Shown: positions 9,071-18,112, numbered from the stretch's first letter. The stretch: 64,000 nt of DNA from Rhizobium giardinii bv. giardinii H152 (GCF_000379605.1 NZ_KB902724.1:255577-319576); one strand, 5' to 3'. Notes: generated by a model from the sequence alone, not told the origin. Program-made: numbers and translations.

Positions 9071-9076
9071 TATAGT
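9071..9076 (+). promoter_or_regulatory. Likely -10 element of the sRNA promoter
   Basis: TATAGT at 9071-9076 lies 7 nt before the base of the first sRNA hairpin at 9083, the expected distance to a start site. No convincing -35 lies 16-18 bp upstream; TTGAGC at 9055-9060 is only 10 bp away. An activator may therefore be needed. Confidence 0.5.
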
Positions 9077-9082
9077 CAAATC

Positions 9083-9238
9083 ATCGAAGCGATGCACCTC
9101 CTCCCGCAAAGCTTCGATTGTAAGTGTCCTTACTCCTCCTCCCAGAGGGCACTTGCGGAATGGCGACACTCCTCCTCCCAGTCGCCGTTCGGTTCTTTTT
9201 GAAAGCCTGCCGCACCTCCTCCCGCGGCAGGCTTTTTC
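9083..9238 (+). ncRNA. Alpha-r14 / NfeR1-type small RNA with four anti-Shine-Dalgarno loops
   Basis: About 155 nt, made almost wholly of four consecutive hairpins, each showing CTCCTCCC in an unpaired loop. Stem 1: ATCGAAGC 9083-9090 with GCTTCGAT 9111-9118 (loop motif 9097-9105). Stem 2: 9122-9130 with 9146-9154, ending AAGTG/CACTT (motif 9133-9143). Stem 3: GGCGAC 9162-9167 with GTCGCC 9181-9186 (motif 9169-9179). Stem 4: GCCTGCCGC 9205-9213 with GCGGCAGGC 9224-9232 (motif 9215-9223), followed by TTTTT, so it doubles as the intrinsic terminator. Conserved CCUCCUCCC loops are the hallmark of the rhizobial alpha-r14 family (NfeR1/Smr14C2), which base-pairs with ribosome-binding sites of mRNAs, notably of ABC transporters. 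From memory, published members show about three hairpins, so four may be an extended form. It stands alone between the RND operon and the fusion gene. Confidence 0.85.
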
Positions 9239-9377
9239 GTTTCTGGGTCTTCGCGCATTCCCTTCCAGCCGCCACCCACGAAGCGCCGAGGCGCGGGTCC
9301 GTGCACCAGGGACGTAGGCCACGCGGCGGCTCAAAACCGCGGACCGGGATTTCGTTTCCACTTCTTGTGAATTTGGC

Positions 9378-12300
9378 TCAGCCCCTCGCGGTGACTGCCG
9401 CGAATGTTTCCTCAAGCACCGCAAGCAAATGGTCGGCATCTCGCCGCGAGAAGATCATGGGCGGCCGCATCTTCAGCACGTTGTCGTGCGGCCCCTCCGT
9501 GCCGATCAGCACGCCACGCTGTCGCGCGCCGTTGGAGACGGCACGGGCGAAGTCCGTGGCGGGCGCCTTGTTCTTTCGATCCTCTACCAGTTCGATACCG
9601 AGGAATAGCCCCATGCCGCGGACGTCGCCGATCGCTTCGAAGCGTTCCTGCATCGCCCGGAAGCCGGCCATCAGGTAGTTGCCGACCTCGAGCGCGTTGC
9701 GGCGCAGGTCGTCGCCTTCGATGACATCGAGAACCGCAAGGCCGACGGCGCAGGACACCGGGTTGCCGCCGAACGTGTTGAAATATTCCATGCCGTTGTT
9801 GAAACTGTCGGCGATGTCGCGCGTCGTGACGACGGCTGCCAGCGGATGTCCGTCGCCGATTGGCTTGCCCATGGTGACGATGTCGGGCACGACCCCTTGC
9901 GTCTCGAAGGCCCACCAACGGCTGCCGACCCGGCCAAAACCGACCTGCACTTCGTCGGCGATGCAGACGCCGCCCGCCTCGCGCACCATGCGGTAGACTT
10001 GCTGTAGGTATCCGTCGGGCAGGAACACCTGGCCGGCGATGCTCGGAATGGATTCAGCCATGAAGAAGGCTGGCGCTTCTCCCTTTGCCCGCATCATCGC
10101 GATCAGCTCGCCAACGCTCTCGGCGAAACGCGTGCCGTGTTCCTCGACCGGCCAATCGGCCGGCGCATGATAGCTATCGGGAACCGGCGCGACATGGACA
10201 TGCGGCTTCTGACCCTTGCCGCCCCTGCGCTGGAACTTGTAGGGACTGATATCGATCAGTTCCTGCGTCGTGCCGTGGTAGGCCCAGTCGAGCACGATCG
10301 CGTTCTCGCGGCCGGTATGGGCGCGCATCAGGCGTAGCGCCAGGCTGTTTGCCTCCGAACCGCTATTGACGAAGCCGGCAACCGACAACTTGCCCGGCAT
10401 CGTCGCCGTCAGCCGCTCGGCATAGGCAACGATGTTGTCATGCAGATAGCGGGTATTGGTATTGAGCGTCGCGGCCTGCTTTGCCATGGCCTCGACCACA
10501 GCCGGATGTGCATGGCCGATGTGGCAGACATTGTTGAAGCAGTCGAGATAAGCCCGGCCGCGATCGTCTATCAGCCAGACGCCTTCGCCGCGCACGAACT
10601 TGATCGGCTTGTCATAGGAGATCGACAGGTTCGGCAATAGCAATTCCCGGCGGCGCTTGACGATTTCTTCGAGAGATCGGCCTTTTTGTTCGTAAAACTC
10701 CGGCGCAATGCCGGCGAACGCATTGGCGTCGGGAAAAAGTTCTGCCCAGACATCGAGATAGCGCTCCTCGCCAACGCCGAGAATTTCGGCTGCGGAAAGG
10801 CTGGTGTCGGTGGAAATCTGCAGGTGCAGATGCGGCGCCCAGCCGCCGTTTTCGTTTGGAGCGCCCATTTTTCCCACCAAAGCTCCAGCTTCCAGGCGGT
10901 CACCGGATTTCAACCGGTCGAGGGCTTCGTGGGCAAGGTGCCCCCACAGCGTGACGAAGGCCGGGCAGCCCGCCGGCTCGTGGCGGAGCGCGACCAGGCA
11001 GCCGTATCCAAGCGGCTCGTTTTCGATCTCGACGCTGACGACCGTGGCGGCCATTGGCGTGTAAACCCTGGTGCCGATCGGCATGAAGAGGTCAAGACCG
11101 AGATGTCGGGTGCGGCGCCTGTTGTCGATCAGCTTGGAGACGAACATCTCGCCAGCATAGACCGTGCGCGCCTCACCCCAGGGACCGATGCCGAGATCGA
11201 AACCGTATCTGCGGCAATGGTCTTCCCAGATCGCCTGCGCCTCGTGTGGCCGCTGGCCGGCGGATTTCACCGTCATCGGATGCGTGGAGTTGCCATAGGG
11301 CACGAGATCGGCCGGATAGGTCGCCGCCGGTCTGTCGAGCAGCGGCTGCAGGGTCTTGCGGTGTGCCTTGATCCAAGCCGTGACTGCGCGTGCTCCGGGC
11401 GCGGCCTCGAAACCGCAGGCATGACGCAGGATCGCGGTCGCAAAACGCGGGTTCATCGCGTCGAGCTTGCGCAGCAGCGCCCATGCCGGCTTCTCGCTGA
11501 TCGCGAGATAGGGATTTCCGTCGGTGTGGGCGCGGCGCGACGCCGAGATCGTCACCGACGTCACCAGCCGCATCGCGATCAGGTCGAAGAGCAGAGCGAT
11601 TTCTTCCTCAAGCAGCGGATATTCCGCATGGAAACCACGCGCAATGGTGGCGGCGGCGCCGATCGGATCGGCGTGGTCGAGACCGGCATAGGCGGCGGCG
11701 ATGGCGATCTCGGCAATCACGGGTGCATAGAGCGCATCGCCGAAATCGATCACACCGGCAATGCGGTCGTGATCGGCGTGGGCGACGAGCACGTTCCAGT
11801 CATTGGCGTCATTATGGATGACCGCCGAGCGCAGCTTGGGCAGCATTGGCACGACCTTGGTTTCGAAGCGTGCCAGAAACCGTTCGAGCAGCGCGCGGTC
11901 GTCCACATCGGCGATATGGTGGAGCCTTTCGGCCGAACGGCCAGCATTGCAGAGATTCCAGTCGAGATCACGCAGGGCGCCGGGATGCATGAACCCTTTC
12001 AGCGCCGCATCGAAACGGCCGAGCAGGCTCCCGAGCGATTCCAGCGCCGCATCACTTCGGGACGCTTGGGCAAGAGGAACGCCCGCCACCCAGCCGACGA
12101 GCCGCAGCAGGTGGCGAACGCCATGCCCGCTCGTGGTCTCTGCGAGGCTGGCTCCTGACACGGTCTTGCGGATATGCGGTACAGGAAGATCCGGCGCATG
12201 CACATCGAGATGGCCGAGAAGTTCCGTCTGGAATTCGCTCTCAACCAATGGTTCGGCGGCATTGACGATCTTCAGGATATAGATCTTGCCGTCACTGGCC

Positions 12301-12431
12301 GCGACCTTGAAATTCTGGTCGCGCTCGCTGTCGAGCGGCGACAGCGAGCCCTCGAGGCCGTAGTGCTCTGCCAGCAAAAGCTTTGCCTGCTCGATCGAAA
12401 AATCCGGTGTGGTCTGCAGCATGTCGTTCAT
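9378..12431 (-). CDS. Trifunctional fusion: APH-type kinase, M23 peptidase-like domain, class III aminotransferase/phospho-lyase
   Basis: 1017 aa, three domains. (1) Residues ~1-370: aminoglycoside/hydroxylysine-kinase-like phosphotransferase with catalytic loop [10 protein letters not shown] (His206, Asp208) and metal motif VIDFGDA. (2) Residues ~420-560: LytM/M23 fold with all zinc ligands present: His443 and Asp447 in HLGLD, WGH, and HLH at 534-536. (3) Residues ~590-1017: fold-type I class III PLP enzyme, Lys856 in [10 protein letters not shown]. Kinase plus class III PLP enzyme matches the pairing of hydroxylysine/ethanolamine kinases with the phospho-lyases AGXT2L1/L2, so phosphorylation of an amino alcohol followed by elimination to an aldehyde is a reasonable proposal (inference). 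There is no signal peptide, so the M23 domain is cytosolic and may be structural. AGAGGGA precedes the start. Divergent from an Lrp regulator. Confidence 0.85.
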   Translation of the reverse strand: MNDMLQTTPDFSIEQAKLLLAEHYGLEGSLSPLDSERDQNFKVAASDGKIYILKIVNAAEPLVESEFQTELLGHLDVHAPDLPVPHIRKTVSGASLAETTSGHGVRHLLRLVGWVAGVPLAQASRSDAALESLGSLLGRFDAALKGFMHPGALRDLDWNLCNAGRSAERLHHIADVDDRALLERFLARFETKVVPMLPKLRSAVIHNDANDWNVLVAHADHDRIAGVIDFGDALYAPVIAEIAIAAAYAGLDHADPIGAAATIARGFHAEYPLLEEEIALLFDLIAMRLVTSVTISASRRAHTDGNPYLAISEKPAWALLRKLDAMNPRFATAILRHACGFEAAPGARAVTAWIKAHRKTLQPLLDRPAATYPADLVPYGNSTHPMTVKSAGQRPHEAQAIWEDHCRRYGFDLGIGPWGEARTVYAGEMFVSKLIDNRRRTRHLGLDLFMPIGTRVYTPMAATVVSVEIENEPLGYGCLVALRHEPAGCPAFVTLWGHLAHEALDRLKSGDRLEAGALVGKMGAPNENGGWAPHLHLQISTDTSLSAAEILGVGEERYLDVWAELFPDANAFAGIAPEFYEQKGRSLEEIVKRRRELLLPNLSISYDKPIKFVRGEGVWLIDDRGRAYLDCFNNVCHIGHAHPAVVEAMAKQAATLNTNTRYLHDNIVAYAERLTATMPGKLSVAGFVNSGSEANSLALRLMRAHTGRENAIVLDWAYHGTTQELIDISPYKFQRRGGKGQKPHVHVAPVPDSYHAPADWPVEEHGTRFAESVGELIAMMRAKGEAPAFFMAESIPSIAGQVFLPDGYLQQVYRMVREAGGVCIADEVQVGFGRVGSRWWAFETQGVVPDIVTMGKPIGDGHPLAAVVTTRDIADSFNNGMEYFNTFGGNPVSCAVGLAVLDVIEGDDLRRNALEVGNYLMAGFRAMQERFEAIGDVRGMGLFLGIELVEDRKNKAPATDFARAVSNGARQRGVLIGTEGPHDNVLKMRPPMIFSRRDADHLLAVLEETFAAVTARG

Positions 12432-12484
12432 GGGAAATCCCTCTTCTGTTGGTCAGAGTTTGCACGAGGGGCTGCCATATGCAT

Positions 12485-12523
12485 CCGGCATTATGCCGGT
12501 TGTGCCGGCACAATGTTTATAAT
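12485..12523. promoter_or_regulatory. Abutting palindromes and -10 in the divergent lrp / fusion-gene promoter
   Basis: CCGGCATTATGCCGG (12485-12499, 7-bp arms around one T) abuts TTGTGCCGGCACAA (12500-12513, perfect 14-bp palindrome). A consensus -10 TATAAT follows at 12518-12523, reading toward the lrp gene at 12562. Abutting palindromes at the border of an Lrp-type gene and its divergent neighbour are what an Lrp/AsnC octamer typically binds, so autoregulation and control of the fusion gene are likely (inference). Confidence 0.7.
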
Positions 12524-12561
12524 AACCGTCATCTTGTCGGCAGCAGCAATGAGCGGAAATC

Positions 12562-12996
12562 ATGCAGGACACAGACGAGATCGACCGGGCCATCCTCAGC
12601 ATCCTGTCGCGGGAGGGCCGCATTCCGATGAAATCGTTGGCCGGGCGGATCGGGCTCTCAAGAAGCACCACGACGGAGCGGGTCAGCCGGCTCGAAAAGA
12701 AGGGCATCATCCGCGGCTATCGGGCCGATATCGGCCAGCTGGACCAAGGGCAGATCCAGGCCTTTCTGCTTCTGACGCTGAAGCGCACGCCGTCGATCGG
12801 CGTGCTCGATCGCCTGGCCGGCTTCTCCGCAGTGCGGAAGGTATCGTCCGTAAGCGGCCAGCTCGATCTCGTCGTCGAGGTCGAAGTCGGGTCGATCAAT
12901 GCGCTCAACGAATTGCGAAACGAAGTGGCCACACTCGACAACGTCGAAGACCTGACGACCGCAATCGTCCTTCGGCGCGACATCGAACGAAGCTGA
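12562..12996 (+). CDS. Lrp/AsnC family transcriptional regulator
   Basis: 144 aa. N-terminal HTH at residues ~4-60 (DEIDRAILSILSREGRIPMK, then GLSRSTTTERVSRLEKKGII) followed by an RAM/ACT-like effector domain (FLLLTLKRTPSIGVLDRLAG, then VSGQLDLVVEVEVGS). Transcribed away from the kinase/aminotransferase fusion gene, with two palindromes between them. Lrp paralogues beside amino-acid enzymes usually sense that enzyme's substrate, so an amino acid or amino alcohol handled by the fusion protein is the probable effector (inference). Confidence 0.93.
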   Translation: MQDTDEIDRAILSILSREGRIPMKSLAGRIGLSRSTTTERVSRLEKKGIIRGYRADIGQLDQGQIQAFLLLTLKRTPSIGVLDRLAGFSAVRKVSSVSGQLDLVVEVEVGSINALNELRNEVATLDNVEDLTTAIVLRRDIERS

Positions 12997-13400
12997 CACC
13001 GCGCTTGACTTTGCTGAGCGTGCTAACAAGATAGGCTTCAGGCAAAACGCAGGAAGACACTGCGCTTTCAAGCGGATCGCGCTGTTGCCCTGGTCATTCG
13101 GCACGTGTTCTTCCTTCAAAACAGGGCTCATTCCTCCCGATACTGTCCTTGAAAATTTTGAAAGTCTTTCGCTTTCGCCGTCGAAATGGACGTCTAGCGA
13201 TCCGCATCACGAACCCGCACAATTGAAAAACCGTAAATGAGGCATCCGGCATCCCTTGGCGGGAAGCGGGAACCTGATCGGGCAGGGGCCCTGACAAGTC
13301 GTGACGATTTGAAGATCGGTAAGGCGAGGCGCTCGCCGGAGGAGAAGGCGGCGCGCCAATGACATTTGCCGGGCTGGATTGCCCGGCCAAGGGAGGAAAT
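12997..13400 (+). other. Long leader/intergenic region before the purine permease
   Basis: 404 bp with no credible ORF. It holds the TTTTGAAAGT element (13151-13170), a 6-bp stem GGCGAG-GCG-CTCGCC (13323-13337), and GGGAGGAAA directly before the permease start. The G-rich stretch 13255-13290 could fold, and a purine-sensing leader is conceivable, but I could not match it to a known riboswitch consensus. Confidence 0.35.
13151..13170 (+). promoter_or_regulatory. Candidate purine-regulon element, copy 1
   Basis: GAAAATTTTGAAAGTCTTTC lies about 230 bp upstream of the NCS2 permease. It shares GAAA(A/G)TTTTGAAAGTCT with the site at 18016-18032 and the core TTTTGAAAGT with 24211-24220, all in promoters of purine-catabolic genes. 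The regulator is unknown; the LysR at 23177-24154 is the nearest candidate. Confidence 0.45.
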
Positions 13401-14693
13401 ATGTTGGAACGGCTCTTCAAGCTGAGTGAGCACAATACGTCGGTACGCACCGAACTGGTCGCCGGCCTCACGACATTTCTCACAATGTCGTACATCATCT
13501 TCGTCAATCCCGACATCCTGTCGACGACCGGCATGGATCGGGACGCGATCTTTGTCGCCACCTGCATCGCCGCAGCACTCGGCTCGGCAGTCATGGCGCT
13601 CGTCGCCAACTGGCCGATCGGCATGGCGCCTGGCATGGGGCTCAATGCCTTCTTCGCCTTCACCGTGGTTGCCGCCCTCGGGTTCACCTGGCAGCAGGCT
13701 TTGGGGGCCGTCTTCATCTCGGGCCTGATCTTCGTCTTCCTGACGGTGACCGGCGTTCGCAGCTGGCTGATCGAAGGCATTCCGCATTCGCTGCGCAGCG
13801 CCATCGCCACCGGTATCGGCCTCTTCCTCGGCATCATCGCGCTGAAGAACGCCGGCATCGTCGTCGACAATCCGGCAACGCTGGTGGGGCTCGGCGATCT
13901 CAAGGCCACTGGCCCGCTGCTTGCCATCTTCGGATTCTTCGTCATCGCGGTGCTTGATGCGCTAAAGGTGCGCGGCGCCATCCTGATCGGCATTCTCGCG
14001 GTGACCGTACTGTCCTGGATCACTGGTGTCAGCGAATTCCGCGGCATCGTCTCGATGCCGCCGAGCATCGCCCCGACCTTCCTCCAGCTCGACATCGTCG
14101 GTGCCCTGCATGGCGGCCTGATCCATGTCATTCTCGTCTTTGTTCTCGTCGAAGTCTTCGATGCGACCGGCACGTTGATCGGCGTCGCCAAGCGCGCCAA
14201 TCTCATCCAGGAAGGCAAACGGAGCCGTCTCGGCCGGGCACTTCTGGCCGACAGCACCGCCATCGTCGCCGGTTCGCTGATTGGCACGAGCAGCACCACC
14301 GCCTATGTCGAAAGCGCCTCCGGCGTCCAGGCCGGCGGGCGCACCGGCCTGACGGCGCTCGTCATCGCCATCCTGTTCCTCGCCTCGCTCTTCATCTCGC
14401 CGCTCGCCGGCTCGGTACCGACCTATGCGACGGCCCCGGCACTGCTCTACGTCGCTGGCCTGATGATGCGCGAACTAACGGAAGTCGATTGGGACGATCT
14501 GACGGAGGCCGCGCCGGCCGCGATCACAGCGCTCGCCATGCCGTTCACCTATTCGATCGCCAACGGTCTGGCTTTCGGCTTCATCAGCTACGTCGTGCTG
14601 AAAGTCTTCACCGGCAAGTGGAGCGTCATTCACCCGGCAACGCAGATCGTCGCCACACTTTTCGTCGTCCGCTTCGCCTTTTTCGCGGAGTGA
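13401..14693 (+). CDS. NCS2/AzgA-type purine permease
   Basis: 430-aa polytopic inner-membrane protein with about 12-14 hydrophobic segments. TELVAGLTTFLTMSYIIFVN at the N-terminus and APGMGLNAFFAFTVV are hallmarks of the AzgA/GhxP branch of NCS2 (adenine, hypoxanthine, guanine). LIGTSSTTAYVESASGVQAG is the conserved middle motif. Start at 13401, directly after GGGAGGAAAT. It opens a region of purine-degrading genes that includes guanine deaminase and xanthine dehydrogenase, so guanine/hypoxanthine uptake is the likely job. A hairpin follows the gene. Confidence 0.9.
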   Translation: MLERLFKLSEHNTSVRTELVAGLTTFLTMSYIIFVNPDILSTTGMDRDAIFVATCIAAALGSAVMALVANWPIGMAPGMGLNAFFAFTVVAALGFTWQQALGAVFISGLIFVFLTVTGVRSWLIEGIPHSLRSAIATGIGLFLGIIALKNAGIVVDNPATLVGLGDLKATGPLLAIFGFFVIAVLDALKVRGAILIGILAVTVLSWITGVSEFRGIVSMPPSIAPTFLQLDIVGALHGGLIHVILVFVLVEVFDATGTLIGVAKRANLIQEGKRSRLGRALLADSTAIVAGSLIGTSSTTAYVESASGVQAGGRTGLTALVIAILFLASLFISPLAGSVPTYATAPALLYVAGLMMRELTEVDWDDLTEAAPAAITALAMPFTYSIANGLAFGFISYVVLKVFTGKWSVIHPATQIVATLFVVRFAFFAE

Positions 14694-14750
14694 CTGAATG
14701 GGCGAGGCGGCGCATTCCGCCGCGCCTGCCGAGACTTCAGGAAACCTGGG

Positions 14751-14777
14751 CCGGGCCGCAGCCATTGCGGCCCGGTT
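14751..14777 (+). terminator. Putative terminator hairpin after the purine permease
   Basis: CCGGGCCGCA (14751-14760), 5-nt loop, TGCGGCCCGG (14766-14775), a perfect 10-bp GC stem, then TTGT. The T-run is weak, but the position 58 bp after the stop codon, between convergent genes, fits a terminator. Confidence 0.55.
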
Positions 14778-14946
14778 GTCGCGACAAATCCGCGTCTTCC
14801 GCTGTGGCCAGAAGCCGCCCACATGCCACGATCCATAAGGACCGTGATGGGTGGGGAGACGGACGATAGTTCAGTGCGCGGCTTAGATGTCGGCGGCGGC
14901 GTTGTCACGCAATCACGGTCAAGGCCCGACGTTCACCTCCGTTTCC

Positions 14947-15681
14947 TCACTCGTATTGGAGCTGCTCGTAGGCGTCCGGCCGCCCTCCGGGAGTGAGGTC
15001 CAAGAGGGTCCACATCGGTTCGACCGTGCCGACATGTCGCGGATCCTGCCCCGGCTCCGTCGGCGAGAACAACAGCTCGGAGGCCCAGCTCAGCCTAATC
15101 ACCCCGTCGAGGCCCTTGTGGAATACGGTAAGGATCGGCACCTGTTGCCCCTCCTCATCCTCGCCATGATAGTCGCGTTTGAAGCTATTTTTGGCGGCAG
15201 AAAGCAGTTTCAAATGACGCCAGCCGCGATGCGCTGCGAAGGCAGCGACCTGTTCGATCGGCGCCTTGGCGACGGCCGCGATGTTCGCTCCCAGCCCTTC
15301 TACGTGCGGTACGGCTCCCTCCCAGTTGTCGAGCAAGGCAGTGCAGGATGGACACGGTCCCGCCTCCACCAAGGCTTGCGCCATCGGCCCGCTGCTCGGT
15401 CCTGGCCGCTCGTCGCTGCGGTGCCTGGGGAACATGTAATGGTAGAGGATCAACGTATCGGTGCCGGGACGGAACAGTTCGGACAATCGCACTTTTGCGG
15501 GTGCGCCCTTTGCGTCAATGTGGTCGAATTCATAGTCCTCGGGAATGGCCCCACCGGGTGGCAGCGCTCTGATAGCCGTGGCCACTGCCTCCATTTCGCG
15601 CCGGAGTCCTACCTCGCGCTGCAATAGCTTGTTGCGAGCGGCGCGATACGCCGGACTTTCATTTGGAAAGGTCACGCCCAT
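14947..15681 (-). CDS. DUF899 family thioredoxin-like protein
   Basis: 244 aa from MGVTFPNESPAYRAARNKLL. The HYMFPRH and PCPSCTALLDNWEGAVPHVE motifs identify the DUF899 family of thioredoxin-fold proteins of unknown function; the Cys-Pro-Ser-Cys is in the redox-active position. The reading can be extended upstream to 15726, but a perfect -10 (TATAAT on the minus strand, plus-strand 15715-15720) lies inside that extension, so the start is probably 15681 (GGGGG 5 bp upstream) or 15693. Role unknown, not evidently part of purine metabolism. Confidence 0.82.
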   Translation of the reverse strand: MGVTFPNESPAYRAARNKLLQREVGLRREMEAVATAIRALPPGGAIPEDYEFDHIDAKGAPAKVRLSELFRPGTDTLILYHYMFPRHRSDERPGPSSGPMAQALVEAGPCPSCTALLDNWEGAVPHVEGLGANIAAVAKAPIEQVAAFAAHRGWRHLKLLSAAKNSFKRDYHGEDEEGQQVPILTVFHKGLDGVIRLSWASELLFSPTEPGQDPRHVGTVEPMWTLLDLTPGGRPDAYEQLQYE

Positions 15682-15989
15682 GGACGCCCCCATCGAAGCA
15701 AACGAGTTGGTGTTATTATAGCACAATGAGTGAGCGTTACGCCGTGGATCAATTGCCGCTTAGGGTCGAAACGCGACCTTGGAGGCATCACTGACAGGTC
15801 CGGATGTGGCGCGCAGCAGAGGCACTTACGCAAAAATTCCAAGCTCGCGAAGGTCGTCACTTCAGGTTTTAATGGAAATTCCGTCGTAAAAGTCGGCGAT
15901 TTGCGAACGATTGCGACAGAAAGTATTCCGCATTTTGGTTAGGGGCCGGGTCTGGATGAACCGGCCTAAAATTGCGGGAGGGGCTATTA
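15682..15989. other. Intergenic region between the DUF899 gene and allA
   Basis: 308 bp. The left end holds the DUF899 promoter (-10 at 15715-15720, minus strand). Near the right end, TAGG-GG-CCGG (15940-15949) can pair with CCGGCCTA (15961-15968), a bulged stem just past the allA stop; it has no T-run. I see no gene. Confidence 0.4.
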
Positions 15990-16475
15990 TCAGCGGATCA
16001 GAAACGGCTGCGCGTAAAAATGCTCTTCCAGATTGACGCCGTCACCGCCGCGATCCACCACGGCGAAATCGGAGATGCCACAAAGCGGGGTCAGGATGCC
16101 GTGCCAAACATTGCGGCCGATGTTGACGCCCTGTCCAGGCGCCGTCCTGAAAGCGATCGGCTCGCCGGGACCGTCACCCGTTTCCTCGGCCACGACGACG
16201 AGGAACGGATGCTCGCTCAGTGGAATGAAGGCTTGGCTACCCAGCGGGTGGCGCTCGACCATCGTGAGTTCCAGCGGCAGCGGATAGGGCTCGCCGCGCA
16301 GCAGGCTGATCATCGGTCGCGCCTTTTCGCCGGTCGTCTCGATCCTGGCGAGATCGTGATAGCGCACGCATTTGCCAGCATTGATCGGGAAGTTCGGCGC
16401 TCCCTCGGTTTCCAGGACCTCGCCGAAGGGCGCAAAGGCCTCGCGGGTCAGCGGCCTGATCTCGATCGTTTTCAT
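15990..16475 (-). CDS. allA: Ureidoglycolate lyase
   Basis: 161 aa, typical AllA length. Cupin-like fold with the family motifs IEIRPLTREAFAPFGEVLE, ELTMVERHPLGSQAFIPL and GVNIGRNVWHGILTPL. Cleaves ureidoglycolate to glyoxylate and urea, the last purine-ring step. AAGGAGGAG precedes the ATG. Same strand as and 54 bp downstream of the puuE-uraD fusion, so an operon is likely. The enzyme that makes ureidoglycolate from allantoate is not found in the window. Confidence 0.93.
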   Translation of the reverse strand: MKTIEIRPLTREAFAPFGEVLETEGAPNFPINAGKCVRYHDLARIETTGEKARPMISLLRGEPYPLPLELTMVERHPLGSQAFIPLSEHPFLVVVAEETGDGPGEPIAFRTAPGQGVNIGRNVWHGILTPLCGISDFAVVDRGGDGVNLEEHFYAQPFLIR

Positions 16476-16529
16476 CTGCTCCTCCTTGGAAATCCGTCCA
16501 GACCGGCGCGGCCAGGGCCGCGGCTTGTG

Positions 16530-17948
16530 TCAGCCTGGTAGCATGTGGGTAAGGCGAAGCAGCGCGATGCGCTCCACCTGACGGCAGGCGGTATCGAATT
16601 CGGTCTGCCGGTCATTGCCGATGCGTCGTTCGAATGCAGCCAGAATGTCGTTCTTGGCGAGACCCCTGACCGCGATGATGAAGGGGAAGCCGAAGGTCTT
16701 GACGTAGCGACTGTTGAGATCGGTGAACCGAGCGCGCTCGGTATCCGTCAGCGCATTAAGACCGGCGGAAGTCTGCTCGCTGGTCGAACTTTCCGTCAGC
16801 CGTTTAGCCTGCGCCAGCTTGCCGGCGAGATCGGGGTGCGCGTTGAGCACGCCGAGCCGCTTTGCTTCGCTTGCCGTCCGGAAGACGGCCGTCAGCGCGG
16901 CGTGAAGGCCGGTTGCAGTATCGTTCGCTGGCCCGAGTTCTTCGGCGAACGCGCGCCGGGCGATCCAGTCAGAATGCTCGAAGACGCCGCCGAACCGGGC
17001 AACGAATTCGTCCGCCGTCAGGCGCGATGGGCTGTCCTTCTTGGGCTGAAAAGGATGCGCGCGTGCCCAGTGGTCGGCAATGTCGATGCGGCGGGCGATC
17101 CAGACCTTCTCGTGGCTCTTCACGTAGTCGATGAACCGGGCGAGCGCCGCGGCTCGTCCCGGACGGCCGGCAAGGCGGCAGTGCAGGCCGATGCTCATCA
17201 TCTTCGGTGCTCCCGCCATGCCCTCGGCATAAAGCATGTCGAACGTGTCCTTCAGGTAGCTGAAGAACTGATCGCCGCTGTTGAAGCCCTGCACAGTAGC
17301 AAAACGCATATCGTTGGCGTCGAGCGTGTAGGGAATGACGAGCTGGTGTCGGCCCGCATGCTCGTGCCAATAGGGTAGATCATCCGCATAACTGTCGGAG
17401 ACATAGGCAAAACCACCCTCCTCAGTCACGAGGTCGACGGTATTTTCAGAGCAACGGCCGGTGTACCACCCGCGCGGCCGCTCGCCGGTGACGATCTCGT
17501 GGAGCCGGATTGCCTCCGCGATCTGCCTGCGCTCTTCGTCCGGGTCCATGCCCTTGTGCTCGATCCATTTCAACCCGTGCGAGGCGATTTCCCAGCCGGC
17601 TTTCTGCATGGCATCAACCTGTGCCGGCGAACGCTTCATCGCCGACGCCACGCCATAGACGGTCACGGGAACCTGTCGCTCCGTCAGCAGCCGGTGCAGC
17701 CGCCAGAAGCCGGCGCGGGCGCCGTACTCGTAGATCGATTCCATGTTCCAATGGCGCTGCGCGGGCCAGGCCTGCACACCGACGATTTCCGACAGGAAGG
17801 CTTCCGACGCGCTGTCTCCATGCAGCACGCAATTTTCGCCGCCCTCTTCGTAGTTGACGACGAATTGCACGGCGATGCAGGCGTCATCCGGCCAGACGGC
17901 TCCCGGTGTGAATTCGCCATAGCCTTGCAGATCACGCGGATATCTCAT
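16530..17948 (-). CDS. puuE: Allantoinase PuuE fused to OHCU decarboxylase (UraD)
   Basis: 472 aa, two enzymes in one chain. Residues 1-~305 form the polysaccharide-deacetylase-like, cofactor-independent allantoinase PuuE (start RYPRDLQGYGEFTPGAVWP; EIASHGLKWIEH; GWYTGRCSENT; MSIGLHCRLAGRPGR). Residues ~310-472 are 2-oxo-4-hydroxy-4-carboxy-5-ureidoimidazoline decarboxylase: FEHSDWIARRAF, catalytic His371 in NAHPDL, Glu391 in TSEQTSAGL, and FGFPFIIAVRG. The two domains catalyse consecutive steps, OHCU to S-allantoin to allantoate, so the fusion places them together. Divergent from hiuH, which makes the OHCU. Confidence 0.94.
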   Translation of the reverse strand: MRYPRDLQGYGEFTPGAVWPDDACIAVQFVVNYEEGGENCVLHGDSASEAFLSEIVGVQAWPAQRHWNMESIYEYGARAGFWRLHRLLTERQVPVTVYGVASAMKRSPAQVDAMQKAGWEIASHGLKWIEHKGMDPDEERRQIAEAIRLHEIVTGERPRGWYTGRCSENTVDLVTEEGGFAYVSDSYADDLPYWHEHAGRHQLVIPYTLDANDMRFATVQGFNSGDQFFSYLKDTFDMLYAEGMAGAPKMMSIGLHCRLAGRPGRAAALARFIDYVKSHEKVWIARRIDIADHWARAHPFQPKKDSPSRLTADEFVARFGGVFEHSDWIARRAFAEELGPANDTATGLHAALTAVFRTASEAKRLGVLNAHPDLAGKLAQAKRLTESSTSEQTSAGLNALTDTERARFTDLNSRYVKTFGFPFIIAVRGLAKNDILAAFERRIGNDRQTEFDTACRQVERIALLRLTHMLPG

Positions 17949-18015
17949 GAAGCCACTTCTCCCAAAACAACGATTGGCCGATTTCTAGCCAGAAAACGCG
18001 CGCGCCATTCCCCCC

Positions 18016-18032
18016 GAAAGTTTTGAAAGTCT
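18016..18032 (+). promoter_or_regulatory. Candidate purine-regulon element, copy 2
   Basis: GAAAGTTTTGAAAGTCT lies in the 164-bp divergent promoter between puuE-uraD and hiuH-xdhABC, about 80 bp before hiuH. It is identical to copy 1 at 16 of 17 positions. Confidence 0.5.
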
Positions 18033-18112
18033 CGAAGGATCAGCCCGCTACCGGAGCGAAGTGGGGTGAAGGATAGTGGCCGAATGAATGCAGTCTTCGG
18101 AGGGTGAAACGT

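Noticed and set aside
9241..9377. tRNA-like GC-rich stems between the sRNA and the fusion gene
   Set aside because: No cloverleaf, T-loop or CCA-proximal acceptor stem could be built on either strand.
13230..13400. Possible purine-sensing riboswitch before the NCS2 permease
   Set aside because: The leader is long and G-rich, but I could not match its stems or loops to a purine or xanthine riboswitch consensus. A covariance-model search would decide.
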